From Pictodentalium vernedei (taxonomy: Eukaryota > Mollusca > Scaphopoda > Dentaliida > Dentaliidae): a stretch of 64,000 bases of DNA. The stretch lies in NCBI GenBank assembly GCA_031216915.1, contig CM062289.1, positions 24,199,533-24,263,532 of the forward strand, in the 5' to 3' direction. The notes beneath the pieces are model-generated. The model was not told the origin of the DNA. It did no database searches and saw only the letters and a list, made by a program, of their open reading frames with translations. The position numbers and the translations under genes are program-made. This document shows, one piece after another, positions 12,236 through 22,454 of the stretch (positions are counted from its first letter, which is position 1; each line of letters opens with the position of its first letter).

Positions 12236-12661
12236 GCGGTCACGATTAGCCATTGTGCATAAGTATGTGACCTTAAACATCAACAAATCTAATATATAAA
12301 TGCGAATGTCTGTATCTATCTCTCTCTCTCTTTGTTCAGGGTGAACTCCTCCATTTCTTGACCGATCGATCTCATATTTTGTACACGGGGGTGATTCGTG
12401 CCTGCGAGTAACATGGGATGGGTGCCGTGACCATGCGGGATGACCTTGACCTTGAAATTGATAACCTTGACCTTTTATTTCGAAAACGGCTAAGCCGATC
12501 GGGCTAAAATTTCACATGTGCGGGTATATTGACCCATCGATCATTTTGACTTTATCGGGGTGTCCGTGCGGTGTGACCTTGACCTTCAAACTGGTGACCT
12601 TGATATGATGTCAGGCTTCTCTCGTGCAACGCCGGGTATTCACCCGCTAGTAAATAAATAA
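12236..12661 (+). mobile_element. SINE 3' end, split by a Helitron
   Basis: 12236-12287 carries the shared SINE 3' sequence (cgattagccattgtgcat, then gtgaccttaaaca). The tail continues at 12651 as taaataaataaa. The same sequence without interruption occurs at 19.4 and 52.2 kb. Only the 3' part of this copy is recognisable. Confidence 0.65.
12288..12650 (+). mobile_element. Non-autonomous Helitron
   Basis: The element starts with TC (TCTAATATATAAATGCG) after an A at 12287. It ends with the hairpin cgggt-attc-acccg (12633-12646) followed directly by CTAG (12647-12650), then T. These are the classic Helitron termini (5' TC, 3' hairpin plus CTRR, insertion between A and T). It is 363 bp long with no coding capacity. 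The interior has direct repeats of gaccttgaccttga and a TC microsatellite. It lies in the A/T tail of a SINE, so it is younger than that SINE copy. Confidence 0.85.
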
Positions 12662-13229
12662 ACTGAAGTCCCCGAGCAATATACATTGTGTGTACTTTTC
12701 CTTGGAGAAGTTGATATTTTCGGAAAATGTTAATGTATACGCATGATTGGACACATCAATATGTTACCAAGCTTAGTGAGGATCATGAATGTCACCGACC
12801 CACGAAAACTTTGCTGCGTAATTGGTGTGGGGCACGACACCGCTCGGGCAAGAGGTTGTCGTGCCTGAGCTTTGGGAGAGCAGCTAGTGTTAAATTAAAA
12901 TTATGGAGCTTTGGGGGAGCAGCTTTTTCCTGTGCAAAACTTTGGTTCTATCTGGCTAGATCCAGTAAGTGGTGTGCGTACTGCATATATAGTATGCTAT
13001 GGTATGTATACTGATACATGTTAACACAGGGCTCTAGATATATAGTATGGGTGTGTGGTGGAAAATTAATGGGAAAGGTGAGACTTTTCTTGAAAGTTTT
13101 CCCCGCGAAACAGTTGACGTTGCAATTGACGTCGCGACGTCATGGTGTGCACACGGTGTCATAGAGACGTTGTCCACTGTTGTTGTCCACTGTACATTCC
13201 GACATAACATTATTCGGGTCAGGGTTTAT

Positions 13230-14345
13230 CGGGCTTCTCGGAGGGAGTGATATGGTAGTAGAGATATATATCCATGTAGGTATACTATTAGCCCTTGGGC
13301 CTTCATATTATCCAATGTCTGTTATAGCTAGGCCAAGCAGTATTGTGGGGACAGGGGCAAAGTATGGTCGCCCAGTGTGGTATTGCGAGATCGTCCTTGG
13401 TGCTTTAGATTGGCAGTATAGGATGAATGGACTGTTACCTATTTAGTACTATTAACCTACAGAATCCTTTGTATTATCTTATGGCCGGTATTGGTAGTTC
13501 ATAATGCTAGGTCAGGCAGTATTTTAATCATTTGTTGAGAAGGCGGGCATAGGATGCACGATATATACCCCTGTAGGTCCACCGTTAGTCTTCGGTGTTA
13601 TTAACCAACCGATTGCTTTGTATTATTCTATGACTGGTATAGGAAGAATGTTATGGCAGACCAAGTGGTATTGTTGGGTGGGGGTGATATGGTATTGGCG
13701 GTATATACCTCTGTGGGTTCCCCGAAAGCCATTGGTACTACTAATCGATCTAATGCTTGATGCCATCCCTTGACTGTATAGGTAGTATGTAAAGCTGGGC
13801 CAGACGTTATTGTGGGGTGGGTAGGTGTAATACCTGGTCGCCTAGTGTGACAGTATAGGATGTACGCTTGATACCCCAACATGTTCCATGTTAGTCCTTA
13901 GTACTATTAATCCACCTAATGCTTCAAATTGTCCTATGACTGGTATAGGTAGTATGTAATGCTAGGCCAAGCGGTATTACGGGTATGGGTAGTGCCAGGT
14001 AGTTTAGAACGGTAGTATAGAATGGACGGTATACACGCCTGTTGGTACCATTTTACTGCTTGGTACTATTAACCAACGGATTGCTTTGTTTTATTATATG
14101 GCTGGTATAGGTGGTACGTTATGGTAGGTGAAGTGGTATTGTGGATGCGGGGTAATGCTTGGTAGTTTAGGACGATAGTATAGCATAGGCTGTATATAAC
14201 CCTGCAGGTCTCTTTTTAGCCCTTGGTACTGCTAATCCATACGGTGCTTCATATTATCAAGCAGTATTGTGGGGTGGGGATAATGCCTGGTAATACAGAA
14301 CGGCAGCAGAGTATGATTGGTATATGCCCCTGTAGGTCCCACCTT
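13230..14345. repeat. Degenerate satellite, about seven monomers of 142-167 bp
   Basis: The phrase gtactattaa(c/t)c recurs in diverged form at about 13443, 13590, 13732, 13897, 14057 and 14224. Each is followed by a tgctt..attat block, a ggtatagg(t/a)agtatgt..(a/g)ctaggc block, and a tatac(c)cc(c)tgtaggt block. Monomers are strongly diverged. Short ORFs inside it are chance frames. Confidence 0.7.
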
Positions 14346-15040
14346 AACAGCTGATAGTAGTAGTAGGAATGCAGTTTTCGATGCCCGTTGACTGGAGGTG
14401 GCGCCGGTGGTGGCGCCTGGCTCCACCTTCAGCAAGGGAGGGGGGTCGAAAGAGGTTTTCAGGAGGGGCAGAGGAGACCCGGGTGCGGTCATATTTTTAA
14501 AAAAACTTGATTTTTTAATTTTAATAATTTTAATTGCTATGACGTAGCATATTTTTAAATAATTTTACTTGCGATGACGCCATACCCCCTCCCCCCTCCC
14601 CTCTTAATGCTGAACAGTGCTATGATGGAGAAACCCCCTCTTTTAAATTTTAATTGCTATGACGTAGCCTCCCTAACAATTGGCGTAATGTATTAATGAT
14701 GTATTAATGATTTTCGTTAATTAAATAATTTTTAAATTAAATTTAAACGGCTTAATATGCTGTTAATTCTCGTTAAAGAATTAAATAATCTTAAAACTTT
14801 TAAATGGCGTAACAAGCTGTTAATTTTCGTTAAATAATCTATAATTAAATTAAATTTATTTATAAAAACTTCTCAATATGTCTTAAAAAACAAAATGGCG
14901 TGTCCGTTTGAAAGAAATGCATGTGTATGAAATGCTTCCATAAAGCAACATTGAAAAGTGTCAGAGCGCGTAAATGGAGATCGATTGTGTTTGTGAACAA
15001 TGAGTCACCTACCCCCTTTACATTTATTCTTCAGTAAAAA
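14346..15040. other. AT-rich non-coding stretch
   Basis: It contains a GC-rich foldback around ggtggcgcc (14397-14430), then repeated ttaatttt/cgttaaata motifs. There is no gene. Part of it (about 14690-14950) resembles 19050-19140. Confidence 0.45.
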
Positions 15041-15392
15041 TTAAATGACGGAGGTAGATTGTTTTCTCATTCATTATGGTTTGTCGTTCATCAAAACAGC
15101 CCTTAGGTGTTTAACGGTTAATTATGTTCCACCGCGTTTAAAATTGACAAAATCAAGTAATGTCCGGCCATCATTTTTCTCAAAGGTGATGACAATAATC
15201 GCTTTTAACACAAGTGAAAATGGAAAAATTAAGGTGATAACATTCAATTGTTTATTGATGAAGTGAATCACAAAAAATCACCCCTGCGGTATCGTGTTTT
15301 ACTAGCCTACATCAAATGTTTATTGTTTGATGTTTACTGAAGAATAAGCAAGCCATCAAGTGAAAACATGAAAGAAGTACCATTCTCTAATT
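15041..15392. repeat. First copy of a diverged duplicated block
   Basis: Phrases such as catcaaaacagcccttag, gtttaacggttaat and gtttactgaagaataa recur in the same order at about 19450-19680. Intervening sequence differs by many indels. No coding function is apparent. Confidence 0.6.
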
Positions 15393-15590
15393 GCACACGT
15401 GGGAGCGCGGTAGCGTTGTGTACTGAGGCGTACTGCACGTCGAAGGTGCACCTGCCTTCAACCAATACTAACCCTGTGTGGAGTTTTGCTTGCCTTTGCT
15501 CGGTGGTTCACTTTGGCTTCCTCCAAAAGTCCGACACGGGGTGACCCTGACTGCCGTAAGTGTCGTTAAAACCTCAATAAGTAAATAACT
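15393..15590 (+). mobile_element. SINE copy, internal plus 3' part
   Basis: It shares cgtactgcacgtcg(a), the caaccaata-ctaaccctg block, gctcggtggttc and the gtgtcgttaaa...aataagtaaata tail with the other SINE copies. The 5' 5S-like head seen at 47.7-48.1 kb is missing. Confidence 0.65.
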
Positions 15591-16120
15591 ACAAGTCTAT
15601 CATAAACATTTTGACCTTTATCCCAAAAATTTATCATAACAGGCCTAGTCCCCTTTCCTTCATACGCGTTTTGTGGGGGAAAATCAACAGTACCCTCCTT
15701 TACCTACCCTCTCACTGTAAAACTGGTATAAACGGTGTTATCCGATTAGCCACAAACATGGGAAGAGGATACGCGACTCTGTATTATCCACCCGAAAAAT
15801 GCAAGATAGGTGCTGACTAAGGAAAAATAACCTCCAAGAGCAACTTGAAAAGTTTCAGCGCGCCGATGGTATGGACAATGTCGGGTTTGAAAGCCATTGC
15901 GTCCTAAATAATTTATAAGTCAACGAGAGTTATTTGGTTCGAGTGTGCGCATTGACAGTGGGTTCAGGACCTCGAGCTGCAAGGGGACTAGGAATTGTGC
16001 ATTACTATAAAAATTCTGTGTTTTAATTAGAAACGCGGCATAGTTATGGTAGTACCGAAATTGCTGGTTTGTCCCCAATATTTTATCCAGTTTTAACAAG
16101 CTGCGATCCCGAGTTTCAGG

Positions 16121-16986
16121 CAGGGTTGGTGATTTTTTTGATTTTTTCAAAAAAATTTAAAAAATCGATTTTTTTTATTTAAATCAGGTTTTTATTATTT
16201 ATATCGATTTATTTGGTTTTTATTTCCATAATATAAATTATTCACCAGAGGATACATATACATTTTCTCACACGATTCCTTTAGTTAAGAGAAACAGAGT
16301 GTATTGGCAACAGTTTGTATCAAAGGCTGCCCAACGAATGGACACAAATAACTGATACTAAAACATTTACCTGTGTTAACCATTTCAGTCTATGAGGGGA
16401 TGAATTTCAGAATACATTTGTCATAGAATAGACATTTGGCATAGACGCAAATAGAGAGAATCATTGAAACTTGTGTTTTCTCATTGTTACCGCATTGCTG
16501 GAAGGAAGATGACTTCCTGAAAATCATTTTTAATACTTTTGATACTTAAATCACTGATCGTTGTTCTCAGAGTTGGTTTAGTATTTTTGATGGGTTCACT
16601 GAAAGATTATCATATATATGGTTTAAAATCTATGTTCATTTTAATATAATTCTATTCATATTCGCGGAAAATAATATAAACTTACATGTATAAAACCTAT
16701 TCAGAAACTTACCTACAGCATGTGCCATCAATCAAGACACAGTGGGATGAACAATGTATATTCCCACTCCATTGATTAGTTCTGTCATAAACAATGGCTA
16801 ATTACTGTATTTCAACAGTTAATATGCATTCCATTTTGTTTCAGCTTATTTCCAAGTTGTTTTGAAAATATTCCTAAACATTTGTAATTTTTTTATTTAA
16901 ATCAATGATTTTTTTTTTAAATCATTGATTTAAATCATGATTTAAATCAATGATTTAAATCAATTGATTTAAATCAGCCAACCCTG
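16121..16986. mobile_element. hAT-type non-autonomous element
   Basis: The left end is cagggttgg-tgattttttt. The right end is its inverted counterpart (aaatcagccaaccctg). Flanking 8-mers are gtttcagg (16113-16120) and ttttcagg (16987-16994), an 8-bp target-site duplication with one mismatch, as expected for hAT elements. The inner right part is a run of tgatttaaatca repeats, which itself folds. There is no transposase ORF, so the copy is non-autonomous. Confidence 0.7.
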
Positions 16987-16994
16987 TTTTCAGG

Positions 16995-18250
16995 TGACGA
17001 GTAGACTTGTGACACTTTGAGTAAAGGATTTTGCTGACAAAAAATGTGTAAACTGTGTACTTTTAATTTGTAAAACATCGCAAGTTCGTCAATATTCACT
17101 TAAAGTCTGGGTGTAACGAAATAGCGTATTTTCTGCAGACCCTCTGTTTAATTCCGACATAGATTTATTCACGTAGAAGCTGCCGGTTTACAGTTTTTTA
17201 ACTTGTACAAACCTGTATAAATTTGGATTTCGTGTTCAATTGAGTAAAAGCTGGTTCTTATGAAATCAGGGAAGACAAAAATTTCAAAGCCCCGCATTTC
17301 ACTATCGCAAACGATGCTAATGACTGTAAATAAGTTTTTTTTTCTTTCATTTTTTCATGTCTCGGCGAGGCGAAGGAGAGAGTGGGTAGGGTACATAGTC
17401 GTGTAGATGTCTTGTTTTTTTTTTCTTCAAAGGAGGGACCAATAATAAATCCAGTTTAAACAAACTACGATCTCGAGAGTAGTATGGTTTGTCCGTTTCA
17501 GGCCTGTTCTGGTGGTGAACAGGATGTGGCCGGGATGTGGCCGGGGTGGATGACGTCATCTTAATTAAAAAGTTACGTAAGGTAATTAACATGACGTCAC
17601 TTAATGAATATTTTTTTTAATCACTTTAATAACTGTTGCTTAATTAATGTTAATTAATGACTGTTGCATAATTAATGTAATTAATGTAATTAATGAGCGT
17701 AATTAGGGTTGATTATAATAATTAGTATATTAATAAATGAATTAATAATGTCGATTAGTACATACTTTTTTTTAAAGTCATAATTTGGGATAGATATTAT
17801 TAGATAAAAAAATAATATATTTAAAAATAATATATTTAAAAAATAATATTGACGTACTGGACATATATATGAATGCTATCGACTGACCCTGACCTGGACA
17901 CGTGCTAAGGTAAACAGTTCATTGCGTGTATTGGTGTCAATAATTCGATTTTTTTTCTTTTCAAACGGCAACTACTATACGAGAGTGACAGATGTTGATC
18001 ACTAATTCCTATTGATCAAAAGTTATGGGTGTAATAAAAACCTCATTAAATTAGCGGTCAACACGCGACCTTCTTCCAGACTCTGAGATTCAAATTTTAA
18101 AATTTCATCGATTTTTTAATGGTCCGTTTTCTGCGGTTTGACTGGTTCTAAAAAAATCACAAGAGAAATCGTAATGAGACTACTGTACACGGGGGAGAGG
18201 CTGTGTTTTATGCCCCAATACTTTCAAAAGATGAATTAACGGATCATCTG
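16995..18250. other. AT-rich non-coding stretch
   Basis: It contains short ttaatgtaattaatg repeats (17620-17760) and a second copy of the ccagttt-aaacaa-ctacgatc-cgag phrase that also flanks the hAT element at 16088-16113. No gene was recognised. Confidence 0.45.
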
Positions 18251-18258
18251 AAAACCCA

Positions 18259-18648
18259 CCAAGAGGTGCTTTGAACTGTCAATTTTGTGTCAGAAAAGCC
18301 AAGATGACAAGCATCGACTATACTTCCGTGAACAGCTATGAGCGAACCAAGAAGCAGCGAGCCAACGAAGAATTTGCATTAGCGTTAAAAAAGTGGTGGT
18401 CAGCGACGCTCCCCATGAAGGAACAAAAAAACAAACTTAAAGACTAGCCTTTTGTTGAGGCTGCCAGACGTCCTTTCAGGGAGATCCAGTACAAAAATCG
18501 ACCCAAACACTGGTTCGATCTTCCCGTACACATGCAGGAGGAAGCACTTTTAGGGCCAATGTTGGAGACACCGGTAACAGTCGACGAAGATTGGGAAAAT
18601 GAGTTCTTCGCCGAGGCGGAGATGGGTGGAAAAAATAGCTTTCTATAG
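18259..18648 (+). pseudogene. Unidentified coding remnant, broken by one stop
   Basis: From ATG 18304 a frame of 47 codons ends in TAG (18445-18447). The same frame then stays open for 66 codons to TAG 18646-18648. Composition is protein-like: many charged residues and few repeats (SVNSYERTKKQRANEEF, KNRPKHWFDLPVHMQEEA), with an acidic C-terminus (DEDWENEFFAEAE). Just upstream in frame is C-x2-C (NCQFC). A neighbouring frame gives DHLKTHQ, so a C2H2-like element with a frameshift is possible. Both halves are under 70 residues, so the coding signal is easy to miss. The protein is not recognised; it may be a capsid or DNA-binding piece of a mobile element or an exon of a host gene. Confidence 0.4.
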
Positions 18649-19173
18649 AAGCAAAAAAAACCCGGCCCTTTTCAAGGCCACCATAATCTTAAAAAGAGTT
18701 GCTTTGTCACAAACACACACTTTTTCAATCAATCACACACCTCCATTATCCCACGCCACACCCCTGTAACCCCTCACAATACCTAAAACTTTCATGAACT
18801 CTCTTCCTCCAGGTCATCCAATACCAAAAAACATTTGGAAACCTCTCCCCCACCCCCCATCCCTCACAATAGCTAAAGTATCTCAAACCCCAATCCAGTT
18901 CTCTAAATATAATCGGCATGTCAAGCCCCGGATACCCCGTCCCCACAATTTTAAGCGATCAAATTACCCCGATTAGTCTCCTCTCATAACTTACCACACT
19001 CTTAACCCTTATTTACTATGAGATTGTCCCCCTAATAAATAGTGTATATTCATTTAATATAATATATTAATAATTTTCGTTAAATAATTTATTCCACAAG
19101 ACACTTCTCGAAAAAACAAAACGGCGGATTAGTTTGACAGAAATACGTGTATCGATTTATTCATGAGTGTCTG

Positions 19174-19459
19174 TCGGTTGTGTCCTTGGGCAAGACACAT
19201 CATCCCCATTGCCCATGTGGGGGCACGGTGACGCTGTGCACTAAGGCGTACTGCACGTCGATGGAGCACCTATCTTCAACCATTGCTAACCCTGCTTGTG
19301 TGGAGTTAGTCTGTTGGGGAGCTGACAGTTGCTTGCTGTTGCTCAGTGGCTCTCTTCGGGTACTCCGGCTTCCTTCACCCGTAAAACTGTCGTGGTCATC
19401 ATTAGCCATTGTGCAGAAATATGTGACCTTAAACACCAATAAATAAATATAAATAAATA
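19174..19459 (+). mobile_element. SINE copy with A/T tail
   Basis: It holds tgtccttgggcaagacac, the cgtactgcacgtcgatgg block, gctcagtggctctct, ggtactccggcttcc and the tail accaataaataaata. It matches the reverse-strand copy at 47693-48093 over its 3' three quarters. The 5S-like head is absent. Confidence 0.7.
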
Positions 19460-20000
19460 GTGTCTCTCGGTTATCAAAACAGCCCTTAGTGTTTAACAGT
19501 TAATTGTGGACCAGTGCCTTTAAAAATGAAAAATTTGGGTGATAACACTACGGCCTGTGTTTAATCATAGAAAAATCACACACCGCGCTATTACTAACCC
19601 GTATGTTTTATTTTTTGAACGTTTACTGAAGAATAACCCACCCATCTAAGTAAAAGCATGAAAGAGCTACCATTATCTAATTACCCATGTGGGGTGGGGG
19701 TGGGCGGTAACGTTGTGTACTATGGCGTACTACCTTCAGCCAATGATAACCCTGTGTAGAACTTTGACAGTTGTTTACCTCTGCACGATGGTTCTTTCCG
19801 GATTGCTCCAACTATCGTTAAATAAAAAACTACAAATCTATAATAACAGGTCAAGCCCCCCCCCCCCCCCCCTTCGTTTTACATGTTTTGTGAGGGGGAA
19901 AATCAACAGTACTTTCACCCCCCTCATTTTAATAGTTGAAACCGCTGTTACTCCATCAAAAAATGGTAAAAGGATACGTATGGGCTCCTCGGTGGCATGC
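19460..20000. repeat. Second copy of the diverged duplicated block, with SINE part
   Basis: 19460-19681 parallels 15060-15392. 19682-19830 is a SINE fragment (ctatggcgtac, caatgataaccctg, atcgttaaataaa). 19830-20000 parallels 15590-15760, with ctacaaatctat, aataacagg and gggggaaaatcaacagtac shared. A run of about 18 C interrupts this copy near 19856-19873. Confidence 0.6.
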
Positions 20001-20455
20001 GATCCGCCATTAATTTTGACATCTTTGCTTAAGAACGCAAGCTTTGCGTGTCAGTTAGGACATGTGACCTTTGTCTTCCATGTCTTATTACAAGTAGCCT
20101 AGAAAGAAAGAGTTTTCAACGATAACCAGACATGACTTTATCGATGCCCCTTCCTTTGTCTTGGGATGGACGCTAGTTACCACGATTATGTAGTTCAATC
20201 ATGGAACTGGAGTGGAGAAAGGCCTGCTTTTACGGTTGTTATGGAATTTTTGAGAGGAATTGTTCGGATTTATGTGATTACTTGCCAGGTTCTTAGCTTT
20301 GTCCGCGTACGAGTCGCACCTGTTGAGGGTGTTCTCCGTATTGCAACTTGGTCAGTTGATTTCGGGGGGGGGGGGGGGGGGGGGTGGGGGGCTAGATGTG
20401 ATGGCTTAACGGGATTTATGTTTTAATTACTCGCTAGATTTTTTTGATTTTTTTT

Positions 20456-20552
20456 GTTCTCTCCGGGTACTCCGGCTTCCTCAACCATAAAACTGTCTGA
20501 CACGAGGTGACCATGGCTCTAAAACGTGTCGTTAAATCCCAACAAATGAACA
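20456..20552 (+). mobile_element. SINE 3' fragment
   Basis: It carries ctccgggtactccggcttcc, then gtgaccatggctct, and gtcgttaaatccc. The order is that of the other SINE copies in the window. Confidence 0.6.
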
Positions 20553-20707
20553 ATACAGGGTAGGGATGAGAAAGACGACAGGAATGGAAGGAAGCTGTTG
20601 GATTTCACAATTGAGCTCGGTCTTAAGATTCTGAACAGGGATGCGAGGTGAAGTGGAAATGGAGCAGGGAGAGGAACGAAAGAAGAACAATAAACGACTA
20701 TATTCTC

Positions 20708-20715
20708 TCAGATAT

Positions 20716-20766
<51 letters not shown>

Positions 20767-20784
20767 CTTACTTATTTATTTGTG
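20708..20784. repeat. (TTTA)n microsatellite
   Basis: About eighteen copies of ttta in a row, with minor interruptions at the right end. Confidence 0.95.
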
Positions 20785-21620
20785 TTTAAGGTGACATACA
20801 AATAGCACATGTAAAATGTGCCAGTATGTGCATGTGTGCATTTGCACACAATGTGCAAATAGCACATGTAAAATGTGCCAGTATGTGTATGTGTGCAAGT
20901 GCACAATGTGCACACAAGACATGCAGCATATGCGCACATACGGGTATTTGAGGACCAGGGGGACCAGTGTTTGAGGACTACTGAAGACCGGGCTTTGGGG
21001 ACCAAGGCATAGGTACCAAGGTTTGAGGACCAGTATCAGAGCGAGTGCACAATGTGCGCACAAAACATGCAGCACATACGCACATACATGTATTTGAGGA
21101 CCAGTGATTGGGGCCCAGTGTTTGGGGGACTAGTGATTACCAGACTTTGGGGACTAGTGGGACCAATGTTTGGGGGACCTGTGATGTATGTTGAGGGGAC
21201 TAGTAAACAAATAACATTGGCTCCTAGCTCCTGTGTGACTCCTATACAGCTCCTGTACAGGTTGTCTTTCTTTCCAACAGCTTACATCTTGGGAATGCCT
21301 TTTTAAGAATCCCTTTTGGAAAACACCTGTGGCTATGGAATCCCTTTTTGGTCGTATGTGCTAGGGCACATTGTGTCACAACGTGCATTTTCACATAAGC
21401 ACATACCGGCACATAAAGCATATGCTTATGTGCTAGGGCACATTGTGTTTTTTCACATAAGCACATATGACAAAAATGGTTTCTCCAGAAGGTATCCTAG
21501 AAAGGTACTCTCAAATAATACAATACCAGGCCATAGGTATCTTCAAACACCCGTATGTGCCTATGTGCTAGGGCACATTGTGCCTTTTCACATAAGCAAA
21601 TATGACAAAAGGGGGTGCCG
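20785..21620. repeat. Mixed tandem repeats of GCACAT and GGACCAGTG type
   Basis: caaatagcacatgtaaaatg repeats at about 20799 and 20857. A block from gcacaatgtgc to gaggaccag is duplicated (20900-20970 and 21045-21115). tatgtgctagggcacattg occurs three times (21355, 21427, 21557), each with nearby ttcacataagca. The frames across it are low-complexity and not genes. Confidence 0.75.
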
Positions 21621-21624
21621 AAGG

Positions 21625-22016
21625 CCATATGTTTTCCAAAAAGGGTTGCCTGGGGATATGTTCAAGGCGATGAGAAACGGATACGACTTCGTTTTAATAA
21701 GGGGAGATAACTCTATACGATTAAGTACAGGGTATGGGAAATCAAGCAATCTGATTGGTTAGTTATAATTTATATAAATGATCTAGATAAATGAAACAAG
21801 AAGAGTACTTGGAATAGGATCAGAACTAACAAGAATAGACCAGAATAGATAACTATAGTAATAATAAGCAAAGCTGTTCCAACTAATAGGCTCTTCTACG
21901 CTACTGGAGTATACTCTAGAACAAAGGAACATGGCCAGATAGACGAAAACTGTTGCATATATAGATAGAAGCAGAATATTCTGAATGAATTCGAAATAGT
22001 AAAACTTGTCAGGTTT
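21625..22016. other. AT-rich non-coding stretch
   Basis: No coding or repeat signal was recognised. Confidence 0.4.
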
Positions 22017-22208
22017 ATTTGGGTAATTATCTTCGGAAGTCTTTCCAAACAATACTCCCATTCAATCGAACACGACTTTTACTCTAAACAAGTCCATTTC
22101 GTTTAAAAAAATACTTTCCGGTGATTTACGGCCATTCTCGGGCTCATTTGGGTAATTATCCAGGGAAGTCGTTCCAGAAAATACTCCCAGTCAATCGAAC
22201 ATACCTGT
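22017..22208. repeat. Two copies of a 64 bp sequence
   Basis: atttgggtaattatc..gg(a)aagtc(t/g)ttcca.a.aatactccca.tcaatcgaaca is present at 22017-22072 and again at about 22147-22202, separated by unrelated sequence. Confidence 0.75.
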
Positions 22209-22254
22209 TACAGACCTCTTAGCCCTATAAGAAGCCTTTGGGTAACATAGCAAC

Positions 22255-22454
22255 CACGTGCCACCATACAAAACAAAGATGGCGGCCCCCTTCATACAAA
22301 ATTGACGACGGAAACACGTATCATCCTAACAACACGAGTTGCACATGCGCACTCACATCACCCATCACCATGACAATTAGGTCACAACATGGCCGCCCAC
22401 ATGGATTAGCATGACAACCACGTGATACCTATAATACATTGCGGTATGACGTCA
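22255..22454. promoter_or_regulatory. Candidate promoter-like cluster (E-box, YY1-like, CRE-like sites)
   Basis: Within 200 bases there are two CACGTG E-boxes (22255-22260 and 22419-22424), an AAGATGGCGGC motif like the YY1 site (22276-22286), a related catggccgccc, and a perfect TGACGTCA CRE (22447-22454). These motifs typically cluster at animal CpG-type promoters. No downstream coding exon could be identified, so this is motif evidence only. Confidence 0.3.

Noticed and set aside
20166..20426. Forward frame ending in a G-run
   Set aside because: Part of the frame is homopolymer; no domain and no ATG context of note.
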